DNA of 64,000 nt from Kiloniellales bacterium (GTDB lineage Bacteria > Pseudomonadota > Alphaproteobacteria > Kiloniellales > JAKSDN01): NCBI GenBank assembly GCA_028280455.1, contig JANQLT010000152.1, forward strand, positions 25,371 through 89,370. The letters are read 5' to 3'. Below the pieces are notes generated by a model. That model saw only the letters and a program-made list of their open reading frames with translations, searched no databases and was not told the DNA's origin. Made by a program: the position numbers and the translations under genes. Below are positions 25,569-33,692 of this stretch, piece by piece (the first letter of the stretch is position 1; every line of letters begins with the position of its first letter).

Positions 25569-27134
25569 ATGGCCGGGCCGAGCAAGACCCCGTACTACGT
25601 CACGACCCCGATCTACTACGTCAACGACGTGCCGCACATCGGGCACGCCTACACGACGCTCGCCTGCGACGCGCTGGCCCGCTTCATGCGCCTGGACGGC
25701 CACCCGGTGAAGTTCCTGACCGGCACCGACGAGCACGGCCAGAAGGTCGCCAAGTCGGCCGGCGCCGCCGACATGGACCCGCAGGCCTTCACCGACAAGG
25801 TCTCGCAGAACTTCCGCGCCCTGGCCGAGGCCTGGCAGATCACCAACGACGACTTCATCCGTACGACCGAGGCGCGCCACGTCCGCTCCTGCCAGGCGAT
25901 CTGGCGCAAGCTGGTCGAGAACGGCGACCTCTACCTCGGCAGCTACGGCGGCTGGTACGCGGTCGACGACGAGGCCTTCTACGGCGAGAACGAGCTGAGC
26001 GAGGAGAGCGCCAGCGGAAAGAAGATCGCGCCCAGCGGCGCCACGGTGGAGTGGGTCGAGGAGCCCTCCTATTTCTTCCGGCTCTCGGCCTGGCAGGAGC
26101 GGCTGCTCGAGCTCTACGAGCGCAACCCGGGCTTCATCCTGCCGGAGAGCCGGCGCAACGAGGTGCTGTCCTTCGTGCGCGGCGGCCTCAAGGACCTCTC
26201 GGTCAGCCGCACCACCTTCGACTGGGGCGTGCCGGTGCCCGACGATCCCGAGCACGTCATGTATGTCTGGCTCGACGCCCTGACCAACTACATCACCGCC
26301 GCCGGCTACCCGGAGGAAGGCTCCGAGGACTTCACGACCTTCTGGCCGGCGAGCCTGCACATGGTCGGCAAGGACATCCTGCGCTTCCACGCGGTCTACT
26401 GGCCGGCCTTCCTGATGAGCGCCGGCGTGGCGCCGCCGAAGCGGGTCTTCGCCCACGGCTGGTGGACCAGCGAGGGCCAGAAGATCTCCAAGCGCCTGGG
26501 CAACGTCATCGACCCCATGGAGATCGTCGAGCGCTACGGCCTCGACCAGGTCCGCTACTTCCTGCTGCGCGAGGTGCCCTTCGGCAACGACGGCGACTTC
26601 TCGCACAAGGCCATGGTCGGCCGGATGAACAACGACCTGGCCAACGACTTCGGCAACCTGGCCCAGCGCGTGCTGTCGATGATCAACAAGAACTGCGGCG
26701 CCGCGCTGCCCGAGCCCGGTCCGCGCACGCCGGCCGACGAGGCCCTGCTCGGCGCCGCCCAGGGGCTGCTCGCGGGCCTGCGCGAGGACTACGGCGGCCA
26801 GCAGTTCCACGCCGCGCTGATCCGCACCTGGGAGCTGGTCGGCGCCGCCAACCGCTACGTCGACGAGCAGGCGCCCTGGGCCCTGCGCAAGAGCGACCCG
26901 GCGCGCATGGCGACGGTGCTCTACCTGCTGGCCGAGTGCATCCGGCACCTGGCGATCGTCACCCAGCCGGTCATGCCGACGGCCTGCGGCAAGATCCTCG
27001 ACCAGCTCGGGGTGCCCGCGGATCGGCGCGACTTCGCCGCCCTGGCCGAGCCGCTGGCGCCCGGCACGGCCCTGCCGAAGCCCGAGGGCGTGTTCCCGCG
27101 CTACGTCGAGGAAGCGGCGGCGGAGGCCTCCTGA
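25569..27134 (+). CDS. metG: Methionyl-tRNA synthetase
   Basis: 521 residues, the short form without the C-terminal tRNA-binding domain. Class I signatures are HIGHAYTTLACD near residue 20 and KISKRLGNVIDP (KMSKS loop). The tetra-Cys zinc region found in other MetRS forms is missing, as is usual in this subgroup. The stop at 27132-27134 is one base before the tatD GTG. It charges initiator and elongator tRNA-Met. Confidence 0.96.
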   Translation: MAGPSKTPYYVTTPIYYVNDVPHIGHAYTTLACDALARFMRLDGHPVKFLTGTDEHGQKVAKSAGAADMDPQAFTDKVSQNFRALAEAWQITNDDFIRTTEARHVRSCQAIWRKLVENGDLYLGSYGGWYAVDDEAFYGENELSEESASGKKIAPSGATVEWVEEPSYFFRLSAWQERLLELYERNPGFILPESRRNEVLSFVRGGLKDLSVSRTTFDWGVPVPDDPEHVMYVWLDALTNYITAAGYPEEGSEDFTTFWPASLHMVGKDILRFHAVYWPAFLMSAGVAPPKRVFAHGWWTSEGQKISKRLGNVIDPMEIVERYGLDQVRYFLLREVPFGNDGDFSHKAMVGRMNNDLANDFGNLAQRVLSMINKNCGAALPEPGPRTPADEALLGAAQGLLAGLREDYGGQQFHAALIRTWELVGAANRYVDEQAPWALRKSDPARMATVLYLLAECIRHLAIVTQPVMPTACGKILDQLGVPADRRDFAALAEPLAPGTALPKPEGVFPRYVEEAAAEAS

Positions 27135-27135
27135 G

Positions 27136-27921
27136 GTGCTGATCGATTCCCACTGCCACCTGGACTACCTGGCCCGCGACGGCGAGATCGACCCGGTCGT
27201 CGAGCGCGCCCGGGCGGCCGGGGTCAGCGGCATGCTGACCATCTCGACCACCCTGAGCGGCTTTCCGACGGTGCGGGAGATCGCCGAGCGCTACGACGAC
27301 GTCTGGTGCTCGGTCGGCGTGCACCCGCACGAGGCCGCGGCGGAGGGGCAGGAGGAAGCTGAACGACTGGTCAAGTTGACCGATCATTCAAAAGTGGTCG
27401 GAATCGGCGAAACCGGGCTGGACTACTTCTACGAACACAGCCCTCGGAAAGCCCAGCAGGCCAGTTTCCGGGCGCACATCGCCGCGGCACGGCGGACCGG
27501 CCTGCCGGTCATCGTCCACACCCGCGACGCCGAAGAAGACACCATCGCCATCCTGGCCGAGGAGATGGCCGCCGGCCCCTTCAGCGGCGTGATCCACTGC
27601 TTCTCCTCGGACCGCAGCCTGGCCGAGGCCGCGCTCGCGCTCGGTCTCTACATCTCCGTCGCCGGCATCGTCACCTTCAAGAAGGCCGAGGCTATCCGCG
27701 AGGCCGTGGCGGCGGTGCCGCTCGACAAGCTGCTGGTCGAGACCGACGCGCCCTACCTCTCGCCGGTGCCGCTGCGCGGCAAGCGCAACGAGCCGGCCCA
27801 TGTCGTGCACACCGCGGCCAAGCTCGCCGAGATCAAGGGGGTCTCGGCCGAGACCCTGGCCGCCGCGACGCGCGAGAACTTCCACAGGCTCTTCGCCCGG
27901 ACCCAGCCCGGCACCGCATGA
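27136..27921 (+). CDS. tatD: TatD-family metal-dependent hydrolase / DNase
   Basis: 261 residues starting at GTG 27136. Metal ligands appear as DSHCHLDY, GETGLDYFYEHSP, PVIVHTRDAEEDT, GVIHCFSS and ETDAPYLSP. This is the YcfH/TatD TIM barrel that acts as a 3'-5' exonuclease in DNA repair. The stop overlaps the next gene as ATGA. Confidence 0.93.
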   Translation: MLIDSHCHLDYLARDGEIDPVVERARAAGVSGMLTISTTLSGFPTVREIAERYDDVWCSVGVHPHEAAAEGQEEAERLVKLTDHSKVVGIGETGLDYFYEHSPRKAQQASFRAHIAAARRTGLPVIVHTRDAEEDTIAILAEEMAAGPFSGVIHCFSSDRSLAEAALALGLYISVAGIVTFKKAEAIREAVAAVPLDKLLVETDAPYLSPVPLRGKRNEPAHVVHTAAKLAEIKGVSAETLAAATRENFHRLFARTQPGTA

Positions 27922-28700
27922 AGGTCACCATCCTGGGCTGCGGCGGCTCCGGCGGGGTGCCGCTGGCGGACGGCTCGCCGGGCGGCGACTGGGGCGCCTG
28001 CGACCCGGCCGAGCCGCGCAACCGCCGCCTGCGGGTCTCGGTGCTGGTCGAGGCCGGCGGCCGGGCGATCCTGATCGACACCTCGCCCGACCTGCGCCGG
28101 CAGATCCTCGACTTCGGCGTCTCGCGGGTCGACGCGCTGCTCTACACCCACGCCCACGCAGACCACTGCCACGGCATGGACGAGCTGCGGACCATCGCCT
28201 ACCGCCAGGGCAGCCCGATCCCGGCCTACATGTCGGCCAGGACCCGGGAACACCTGACCGAGCGCTTCGGCTACGCCCTTGCCTCGAGCGCCGACCCCGG
28301 CAGCCTCTATCGGCCCCTGCTCGACGACCGCGAGATCGACGGTCCGGCCGAGATCGCCGGCATGACCGTCGAGCCCTTCGTCCAGCAGCACGGCCCCGAG
28401 ACCACGCTCGGCTTCCGGATCGGCGGCTTCGCCTATTCGACCGACGTCTCGGCGCTGGACGAGGCGGCCTTCGCCGCGCTCGAGGGCCTCGACCTCTGGG
28501 TGCTCGACGCCCTGCGCTACCGGCCCCACCCGACCCACGCCCACATCGCCCAGAGCCTCGCGTGGATCGCCCGCGTCCGCCCCCGCCGCGCCGTGCTGAC
28601 CCACCTCAACCACGAGGTCGACTACGCCGAGCTGGCCGCCCGCTGCCCCGAGGGCGTCGAGCCGGGCTACGACGGCCTGGCCATCGAGCTGCCGGGGTGA
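27918..28700 (+). CDS. MBL-fold metallo-hydrolase, PhnP-like
   Basis: 260 residues. It starts GCGGSGGVPLADGSPGGDWG, a signature of PhnP/RNase-Z-like beta-lactamase-fold phosphodiesterases, followed by the zinc motif THAHADHCHGMDELR and a late Asp (YSTDVSAL) and His (LTHLNHEVDY). Homologues in the same operon position in alphaproteobacteria are annotated as PhnP-like phosphodiesterases; no phosphonate genes are present, so a general cyclic phosphodiesterase role is possible. Confidence 0.88.
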   Translation: MKVTILGCGGSGGVPLADGSPGGDWGACDPAEPRNRRLRVSVLVEAGGRAILIDTSPDLRRQILDFGVSRVDALLYTHAHADHCHGMDELRTIAYRQGSPIPAYMSARTREHLTERFGYALASSADPGSLYRPLLDDREIDGPAEIAGMTVEPFVQQHGPETTLGFRIGGFAYSTDVSALDEAAFAALEGLDLWVLDALRYRPHPTHAHIAQSLAWIARVRPRRAVLTHLNHEVDYAELAARCPEGVEPGYDGLAIELPG

Positions 28701-28785
28701 AGCGGGGCAGGGGGCTGGCGATCGCCCGCGCGGGTCGACGACCGCCCCCCACTCGGCACATCCCACCCCCCGCGTCTCTTTTTCG

Positions 28786-28901
28786 GTCATCCTCGGGCGC
28801 AGCGCAGCGGAGACCCGAGGATCCACCGATGGGTCTGGCGCCAAGCCGCCCATGGAGTCGCGGGTCGGCGCAGCGCTGGGCGCTGCTTGCCCGAGAATGA
28901 C
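28786..28901. repeat. Dispersed intergenic palindromic repeat, copy 2
   Basis: Inverted ends GTCATCCTCGGGC at 28786 and GCCCGAGAATGAC ending at 28901, one mismatch from copy 1. The interior shares GACCCGAGGATCCA with copy 1 at 21430-21537. It lies between the convergent PhnP-like gene and the 29-kb membrane protein gene and could also act as a bidirectional terminator. Confidence 0.78.
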
Positions 28902-28971
28902 AAATGAGAAAGGGCGGGCAGGCCAGCTCTGTCAGGAAGCCAAAGCGCCGAACCGCCGAAGCGCCCGCGCC

Positions 28972-29493
28972 TCACCGCACCCGCGCGCCGAGACGGCCGC
29001 GGCCGGCGGCGGCGGCGCGGCGCGCGCGGCGGCCGCGGGGGCGGGGCGGGCGGCGGATCGTTCGGGCCTTGCCGAGGCGCCGGCCGAGGGGCAGGGCGCC
29101 GTTGCCGTTGCTCTTGGCCGCGCCCGCGACGCTCTCGGGCGCCTGCGCACCGGCGGCGCCGTTGTCGCGCGCCGGGCGCCGGTAGCGGCCGGTGAGCAAG
29201 GCGACCAGCCGGGGATCGGCCCCGGAATCGCCCCCAGAACCGCTCCGGGAATCGCCGTCGGCCGCCCCGTCGAGAGCCGGGCCGACCCGCTCGCGCAGCA
29301 GGTCCTTGGCGGCGGCGAGCTGGCTGCGCACCTGGTAGAGCGCCTCGTTCTTGTTGTCGATCTCGGCCTGCAAAGCGGCCAGCCGGTGCTTGGCGCCCGT
29401 CTCGTCGCCGCCGCGGATGAGCCAGCCGCAGACCAGGCCGAGCAGCCCGGCCAGGATCACGAAGGCGAGAATCTCGATGACCAGATAGAGCAA
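28972..29493 (-). CDS. Membrane-anchored coiled-coil protein, unknown family
   Basis: 173 residues. One N-terminal membrane helix (IEILAFVILAGLLGLVCGWL), a short coiled coil (KHRLAALQAEIDNKNEALYQ), then a low-complexity Arg/Gly/Pro-rich cytoplasmic tail. It follows the BON-OmpA gene by 66 bp on the same strand and probably forms an operon with it. The basic tail could bind nucleic acid or membrane. No family recognised. Confidence 0.65.
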   Translation of the reverse strand: MLYLVIEILAFVILAGLLGLVCGWLIRGGDETGAKHRLAALQAEIDNKNEALYQVRSQLAAAKDLLRERVGPALDGAADGDSRSGSGGDSGADPRLVALLTGRYRRPARDNGAAGAQAPESVAGAAKSNGNGALPLGRRLGKARTIRRPPRPRGRRARRAAAAGRGRLGARVR

Positions 29494-29559
29494 ACCGCTT
29501 CGCCCCGCTTCCGCCCCGTTCTGCCGACCCGTTCTTCCGAACCGTACTTCCGCTGGGCC

Positions 29560-30645
29560 CTAGCGCAGGACCGTCAGCTCGATCCGCCGGTTCTTGGCCC
29601 GTCCGACCGCCGTCGCGTTGTCCGCGATCGGCCGGGAGGGGCCGTAGCCCACGGCGGTCAGGCGCTCGGCCGCGACACCGGCGTCTTCCAGAGCCTCGGC
29701 GACGGCCTCGGCCCGGGCCTGGCTGAGGCGCCGGTTCATGTCGGCGTCGCCCCGGGAGTCGGTGTGGCCGGCGACCTCGATCTTGGCGTCCGGGCAGCGC
29801 CGGACCAGGGCGGCAAGGCCCTCGACCAGGGCGGCGCTGGCCTCGGTCAGCCGGGCGCTGCCGCGCCCGAAGCCGATGGCCCTCTCGGCAAGCCGGTCCT
29901 CGACCTGCCGACGGCAGGCGCCGATCGAGAGCAACTGTTCCGGGGCGACGACGATCTCGCGGGCCTTGAGCGACAGCTCGAAGGTGAAGGGCTCGTCGAC
30001 CAGGTCGTCCTTGGTCGCCTGCCGCAGCCGCTTGGCCGCCGCCTTGCCGCGCGGCTCGCCGCTGACCCGCAGCGCGGCGTCCTGCAGCACGGCTTCGCCC
30101 TCGCTCAGCTCGGCGACCTGCTTGATGGCGAAGGCGGCGGTGGCGAACCAGTCGCCATCGGGCGCGCCGCGGGCGACCCGGGTCTCGTCGGTCACCGGCC
30201 GGCCGAAGCTGAACTGGGCCAGGTCGCGCAGGCGCCGCTTCTGCGCCTTGTCCGGCACCACGCCGCTCAGGATGATCGCCGTCTCGTTGCGGGCCAGGCG
30301 CCAGATGTAGGGCGAGACCACGGGGTCGACCGCGGCGAAGCTCTTGACCCGCCGCACGCCGTGGAGGTCGTCGAGCAGCGCCACGACCTGCGCCTCGGCC
30401 TCTCGGTCCGGCGCCGAGCCGCGCAGCTCGATCCCCCGGCCGCGCGCCTTGGCCGTCGCCCAATGGGCCTCGGCCTCGCGCAAAGCGGCCTCGGCCCGCC
30501 ATTGCAGGTCGTCCTGAATCGCTTCGGCGCGAGAGACCAAGGCTTGGTAGGCAATCGCGCTCAGCAGGACGACGGCCGGCAGGCCGACCAACAGAATTCT
30601 CAGCAATATCGAAATCCCGCAGCTTCCCCGTCCAGACCATAACAC
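29560..30645 (-). CDS. OmpA-family protein with N-terminal membrane helix and BON-like domains
   Basis: About 361 residues from a GTG at 30645; a TTG at 30606 is an alternative, and an extension to 30816 would run across the divergent DUF2726 gene. An N-terminal helix (LLRILLVGLPAVVLLSAIAY) is followed by two BON-like blocks (RGIELRGSAPDREAEAQVVA; TAIILSGVVPDKAQKRRLRD) and a C-terminal OmpA domain (AKIEVAGHTDSRGDADMNRR, then LTAVGYGPSRPIADN). The same BON-OmpA layout is known in mycobacterial OmpATb/ArfA. It probably tethers the inner membrane to peptidoglycan. The start is uncertain. Confidence 0.75.
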   Translation of the reverse strand: MLWSGRGSCGISILLRILLVGLPAVVLLSAIAYQALVSRAEAIQDDLQWRAEAALREAEAHWATAKARGRGIELRGSAPDREAEAQVVALLDDLHGVRRVKSFAAVDPVVSPYIWRLARNETAIILSGVVPDKAQKRRLRDLAQFSFGRPVTDETRVARGAPDGDWFATAAFAIKQVAELSEGEAVLQDAALRVSGEPRGKAAAKRLRQATKDDLVDEPFTFELSLKAREIVVAPEQLLSIGACRRQVEDRLAERAIGFGRGSARLTEASAALVEGLAALVRRCPDAKIEVAGHTDSRGDADMNRRLSQARAEAVAEALEDAGVAAERLTAVGYGPSRPIADNATAVGRAKNRRIELTVLR

Positions 30646-30785
30646 GGATCGCCCGGCGATTGGCGGACGAGGGGCCAAGAATTGCTCAGGGAGCCACTGT
30701 TCGGCTTGCTGTGGAACCCCGACGATTGCAGTCGCCGACCCCTCCTTTAACCTTGCATCGTCACGGGGAGGCCCGGGGTGCGCCG

Positions 30786-31370
30786 ATGCTGCAGAATCTG
30801 ACAGAGACGCCGACATCGCTGGTCGCGTTGGCCGTCGTCTGCCTGTTAATGGTTTGCCTTGTCTATCGGCGCCAACTTCATGATATCTGGGACAAACTCT
30901 CTCACGACGAGCCGCGCTACGCGGGCCGCCCGGCGCTTTTGACCGCCGCCGAGAGACGCTTCTACGAGGTTCTCCGCGCCGCCCTGGAGGCCGATGGCCT
31001 GGCGCAGCAAGCCGTGGTCTGCTGTCAGGTCCGGCTGGCCGACCTCGTCGAGGTCGCCGGCGAGAAGACCGGCTCGCCGTCCTGGTGGCGCGCCTATCGA
31101 CGGGTGTCCCAGAAGCACGTCGACTTCGTGCTCTGCGACCGCGAGAGCTTCGCGATCCGCTGCGTCATCGAGCTGCAGGACCGCAGCCACGTCACGGATC
31201 GGAGACGGCGGGCCCGCGACGAAGAGGTGCGCGGCGTCCTCGGGCAAGCCGGCATTCCGCTGCTCGAGATCCCGGTCCAGGCGCGCTACGACCAGATCGA
31301 TCTGATGCTGGCCTTGCGACGCATTCTCGACAGTCAGGGGACCGGCAAAGCCAGCGCCACTGCGAGATAG
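30786..31370 (+). CDS. DUF2726 domain protein with N-terminal membrane helix
   Basis: 194 residues from ATG 30786. A membrane helix near 10-30 (SLVALAVVCLLMVCLVYRRQL) is followed by a DUF2726 domain: LTAAERRFYEVLRAALEADG, CQVRLADLVEV, SQKHVDFVLCDRESFAI, VIELQDRSH and GIPLLEIPVQARYD. The (H)VDFVLCD...VIELQD pattern resembles a restriction-nuclease-like core (D...ExK/Q), so a nuclease-type fold is suggested, but no activity is established that I know of. It is divergent from the BON-OmpA gene. Confidence 0.82.
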   Translation: MLQNLTETPTSLVALAVVCLLMVCLVYRRQLHDIWDKLSHDEPRYAGRPALLTAAERRFYEVLRAALEADGLAQQAVVCCQVRLADLVEVAGEKTGSPSWWRAYRRVSQKHVDFVLCDRESFAIRCVIELQDRSHVTDRRRRARDEEVRGVLGQAGIPLLEIPVQARYDQIDLMLALRRILDSQGTGKASATAR

Positions 31371-31462
31371 TTTGTATTTACCATAATATACATTATGCGA
31401 ATAACGTAGCTGGGTGTTTCGAGATGGAAGTTTGGCGTCAGATACCTTTCCCCCGCCGGGCA

Positions 31463-31730
31463 GCTATCCACAGAATGACGCCCGCCCCGGCGAGCCAGTG
31501 CAGCAAGCCCGTCCTGTCCCGCACGCGATCATCATCGGCGACTCAGCGAACCGGACCGCCCCCCTTGAAAGCCTGTTGGCGGTGTTGGCGCGGCTGCTCG
31601 ATCCGGAGGGCCGCTGCTCCTGCGTATCGAGCAGAGCTACGGGACCGTATCGCCCCCTACGCCATCGAGGAGGCCTACGAAGTCGCCGACGACATCGAGC
31701 CGGCGGGATTGCGCGACAGGCCCGCACCCA
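31463..31730 (+). pseudogene. Decayed duplicate of the mazG upstream region and 5' end
   Basis: The stretch runs parallel to 32613-32880 with a constant offset near 1148-1150 bp. Both copies share GCTATCCACAG (31463 and 32613). In the remnant the start codon is ATC (31531) and one frame reads LESLLAVLARLLDPEGRCSC, matching LERLLAVMARLRDRDGGCPW of intact mazG. After a one-base deletion a second frame reads IAPYAIEEAYEVADDIE, matching IAPYTIEEAYEVADAIE. It ends just before the stop of the PEP-CTERM gene. The fragment covers about 65 codons and cannot be functional. Confidence 0.85.
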
Positions 31731-31739
31731 AGGGGCCCG

Positions 31740-32471
31740 CTAGGCCACGCCCTCGTGTTGCCTGCGCCTCCCGATGAGCCAGACGGCAAGCAGCCCGGCG
31801 CCGAAAAGCGGGAATGTCGCCGGCGATGGCACGGCCACGGCGCTTGAGAGTGAGAAGTCCAATGTCGGGGGATCGAAAGAGCTTACGGGAATGAACCAGC
31901 CGGCGAGGCCGCCGGGCTGTGTGATGTCGTTCGAGAACCTCATGTTGCCGGGGTTCGAGATGGGACTGGAGATGCCCCAGGTCCATTCCGTCGCCGTTAG
32001 CGCCGTCGCCTCGTTGAACAGCGAGATCCAAAGCGTATCGCCGGCTGTGATGCCGACCGGCGTTGACAGGTCCAAGCTGTAGGCAAAGGGAGCGAACCCG
32101 TTCCCCGACGCCGTGCGTGTCACTGTCTGGGTTTCGCTGGCAAGCGGCGTTGTCGACGGCAGTCCGCCGTTGTCGGTGAAGATCCTGACGGTGAAGACAT
32201 CGCTGCCGACCGCGGGGGCTGCCCCGGCGATGTAGTTGCCGGTCCATGACACGCCGCCCAGAGTCGAAACACCGACGGGAACGACAAAGTCATCGGCGAT
32301 CAACTGGTTGTTGAACCCCGCAAAAGCGATGCCGACGACCGGAAAGGCGCCGCCGATATTGTCGTAGAAGGGCACGGCATTTGCCGTCGCGCCTGCCAGA
32401 GAAATGCCCGCTGCGGCCAAGAGGGCCAGGCTCAGGTTCGCCAAGCGTCGCAAGGTAACGTCCCCCATCAA
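31740..32471 (-). CDS. PEP-CTERM-type exported protein (variant VPSPAT sorting signal)
   Basis: 243 residues. A signal peptide ends near residue 32 (GATANA). The C-terminus has the tripartite sorting signal: VPSPATFPL, a hydrophobic helix (LFGAGLLAVWLIG) and a basic tail (RRRQ). PEP is replaced by PSP, a variant of exosortase substrates. The middle is beta-rich, Thr/Ser/Gly-rich, like other surface PEP-CTERM proteins. No exosortase is in the window. It sits between a mazG remnant and intact mazG, and its GC content seems slightly lower than its neighbours, which fits insertion by transfer. Confidence 0.85.
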   Translation of the reverse strand: MMGDVTLRRLANLSLALLAAAGISLAGATANAVPFYDNIGGAFPVVGIAFAGFNNQLIADDFVVPVGVSTLGGVSWTGNYIAGAAPAVGSDVFTVRIFTDNGGLPSTTPLASETQTVTRTASGNGFAPFAYSLDLSTPVGITAGDTLWISLFNEATALTATEWTWGISSPISNPGNMRFSNDITQPGGLAGWFIPVSSFDPPTLDFSLSSAVAVPSPATFPLFGAGLLAVWLIGRRRQHEGVA

Positions 32472-32503
32472 GTGCTACGGCGAGTCCGCGAGGCCGGCGC
32501 CGC

Positions 32504-32534
32504 AAAAAAAGGCCGAATTGCGGTTCATTCGGCC
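32504..32534 (-). terminator. Intrinsic terminator in the leader of the PEP-CTERM gene
   Basis: On the minus strand an 8-bp stem (GGCCGAAT at 32534-32527 and ATTCGGCC at 32518-32511, eight-base loop) is followed by seven T (32510-32504). It lies 33 bp upstream of the PEP-CTERM ATG and reads toward it, so it could act as an attenuator or shield the gene from read-through. Confidence 0.8.
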
Positions 32535-32545
32535 CTATCCTTCGA

Positions 32546-32551
32546 ATTATA
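32546..32551 (-). promoter_or_regulatory. Candidate -10 box (TATAAT) for the PEP-CTERM leader
   Basis: TATAAT on the minus strand, about 12 bases before the terminator stem. A TTGGCC lies 20 bases upstream, a poor match and spacing for a -35. If used, transcription would start near 32539 and run straight into the hairpin. Confidence 0.4.
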
Positions 32552-32678
32552 CAGACATCCTAGCACATACTGGCCAAAGTGCCGATAAAGCGCCCGTGAA
32601 GGCCCCTTCCCGGCTATCCACAGGCGCGCTCGTGGCCCGGCTTGCCAGCCTCCCGTGCCGGCCTATTCTGCCGGCACC

Positions 32679-33506
32679 ATGACCGACGACGCCCCGAACA
32701 GATCCGACTCCCTCGAACGCCTCTTGGCGGTGATGGCACGGCTGCGCGATCGTGACGGCGGCTGCCCCTGGGACATCGAGCAGAGCTACGAGACCATCGC
32801 CCCCTACACCATCGAGGAGGCCTACGAGGTGGCCGACGCCATCGAGCGGCGGGACTTCGAGGGCCTCAAGGAGGAGCTGGGCGACCTGCTGCTGCAGGTG
32901 GTCTATCACGCGCGCATGGCCGAGGAGGAACGGCGCTTCGACTTCGAGGCCGTGGCCGCCGCCATCGCCGACAAGATGATCCGCCGGCATCCCCACGTCT
33001 TCGGCGACGAGAGCGTCGAGACCGCCGCGGCGCAGACCCTGGCCTGGGAAGACCAGAAGGCCGCCGAGCGCGCCGCCAAGGCCGGCGGCGGCAACGGCGC
33101 CGAGCCGGCCTCGGTGCTCGACGGCGTGCCCCTCGCCCTGCCCGCCCTGACCCGCGCCGAGAAGCTGCAGAAACGCGCCGCTCGGATCCGCTTCGACTGG
33201 CCCCAGGCGCTGAGAGTCTTCGAGAAGATCGAGGAAGAGCTCGCTGAGATCAAAGAAGAAATGGCCGGCAAGGAGCGGCCGGTGAAGCTCGAGGAGGAGG
33301 TCGGCGACCTGCTCTTCACCGTGGCCAACCTGGCCCGCCACCTGGGCGTCGACCCGGAGACCGCCCTGCGCGGCTGCAACGCCAAGTTCGAGCGGCGCTT
33401 CCGCTGGATCGAGCGTGACTACGCGGCGCGCGACGAGAACCCGGCCGAGGCGCCGCTTGACGAGCTCGAAGAGGCCTGGCAGCGGGCCAAGCGGGCGGAG
33501 AGCTGA
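32679..33506 (+). CDS. mazG: Nucleoside triphosphate pyrophosphohydrolase
   Basis: 275 residues with two MazG domains. The first holds LERLLAVMARLRDRDGGCPWD, IEEAYEVADAIERRD and LKEELGDLLLQVVYH (EExxE...ExxD metal ligands); the second holds EKIEEELAEIKEEMA and LEEEVGDLLFTVANLAR. MazG hydrolyses NTPs to NMPs and PPi and moderates (p)ppGpp and toxin responses. In many alphaproteobacteria mazG follows hflX; here hflX is at 54-55 kb and mazG stands alone, with a decayed 5' copy about 1.15 kb upstream. The ATG at 32679 is used; MPAYSAGT upstream is not family-like. Confidence 0.95.
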   Translation: MTDDAPNRSDSLERLLAVMARLRDRDGGCPWDIEQSYETIAPYTIEEAYEVADAIERRDFEGLKEELGDLLLQVVYHARMAEEERRFDFEAVAAAIADKMIRRHPHVFGDESVETAAAQTLAWEDQKAAERAAKAGGGNGAEPASVLDGVPLALPALTRAEKLQKRAARIRFDWPQALRVFEKIEEELAEIKEEMAGKERPVKLEEEVGDLLFTVANLARHLGVDPETALRGCNAKFERRFRWIERDYAARDENPAEAPLDELEEAWQRAKRAES

Positions 33507-33509
33507 GGG

Positions 33510-33539
33510 GAAACAGAAACAGAAACAGAAACAGAAACA
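33510..33539 (+). repeat. Hexanucleotide tandem repeat, five GAAACA units
   Basis: Five perfect GAAACA units begin three bases after the mazG stop and run into the first CACGGAT element. A slippage-prone microsatellite is unusual in this GC-rich context. Confidence 0.9.
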
Positions 33540-33540
33540 A

Positions 33541-33691
33541 GAACGAAGATTCTACACGGATGGACACGGATCAAGCACGGATGAACACGGATAACCAAAA
33601 CAAGAAAACCAACTCTTTTGTTTCTTGGTATTTGTTATCCGTGTTCATCCGTGAGACATCCGTGTTCATCCGTGCAAGCTTGTCTTCGTTC
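33541..33691. repeat. CACGGAT inverted-array element A
   Basis: Outer inverted ends GAACGAAGA (33541) and TCTTCGTTC (to 33691). The left arm has CACGGAT at 33555, 33565, 33576 and 33586; the right arm has its complement ATCCGTG at 33637, 33647, 33658 and 33668. Spacing is 10, 11 and 10 bp in both arms. It lies between convergent mazG and the GST gene. Confidence 0.92.
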
Positions 33692-33692
33692 C

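Noticed and set aside
30646..30816. N-terminal extension of the BON-OmpA protein to 30816.
   Set aside because: It would overlap the start of the divergent DUF2726 gene and lies ahead of the membrane helix without similarity.
31371..31777. A distinct gene formed by the frames at 31085-31777 and 31414-31743.
   Set aside because: Both carry pieces of the same mazG 5' fossil in different frames.
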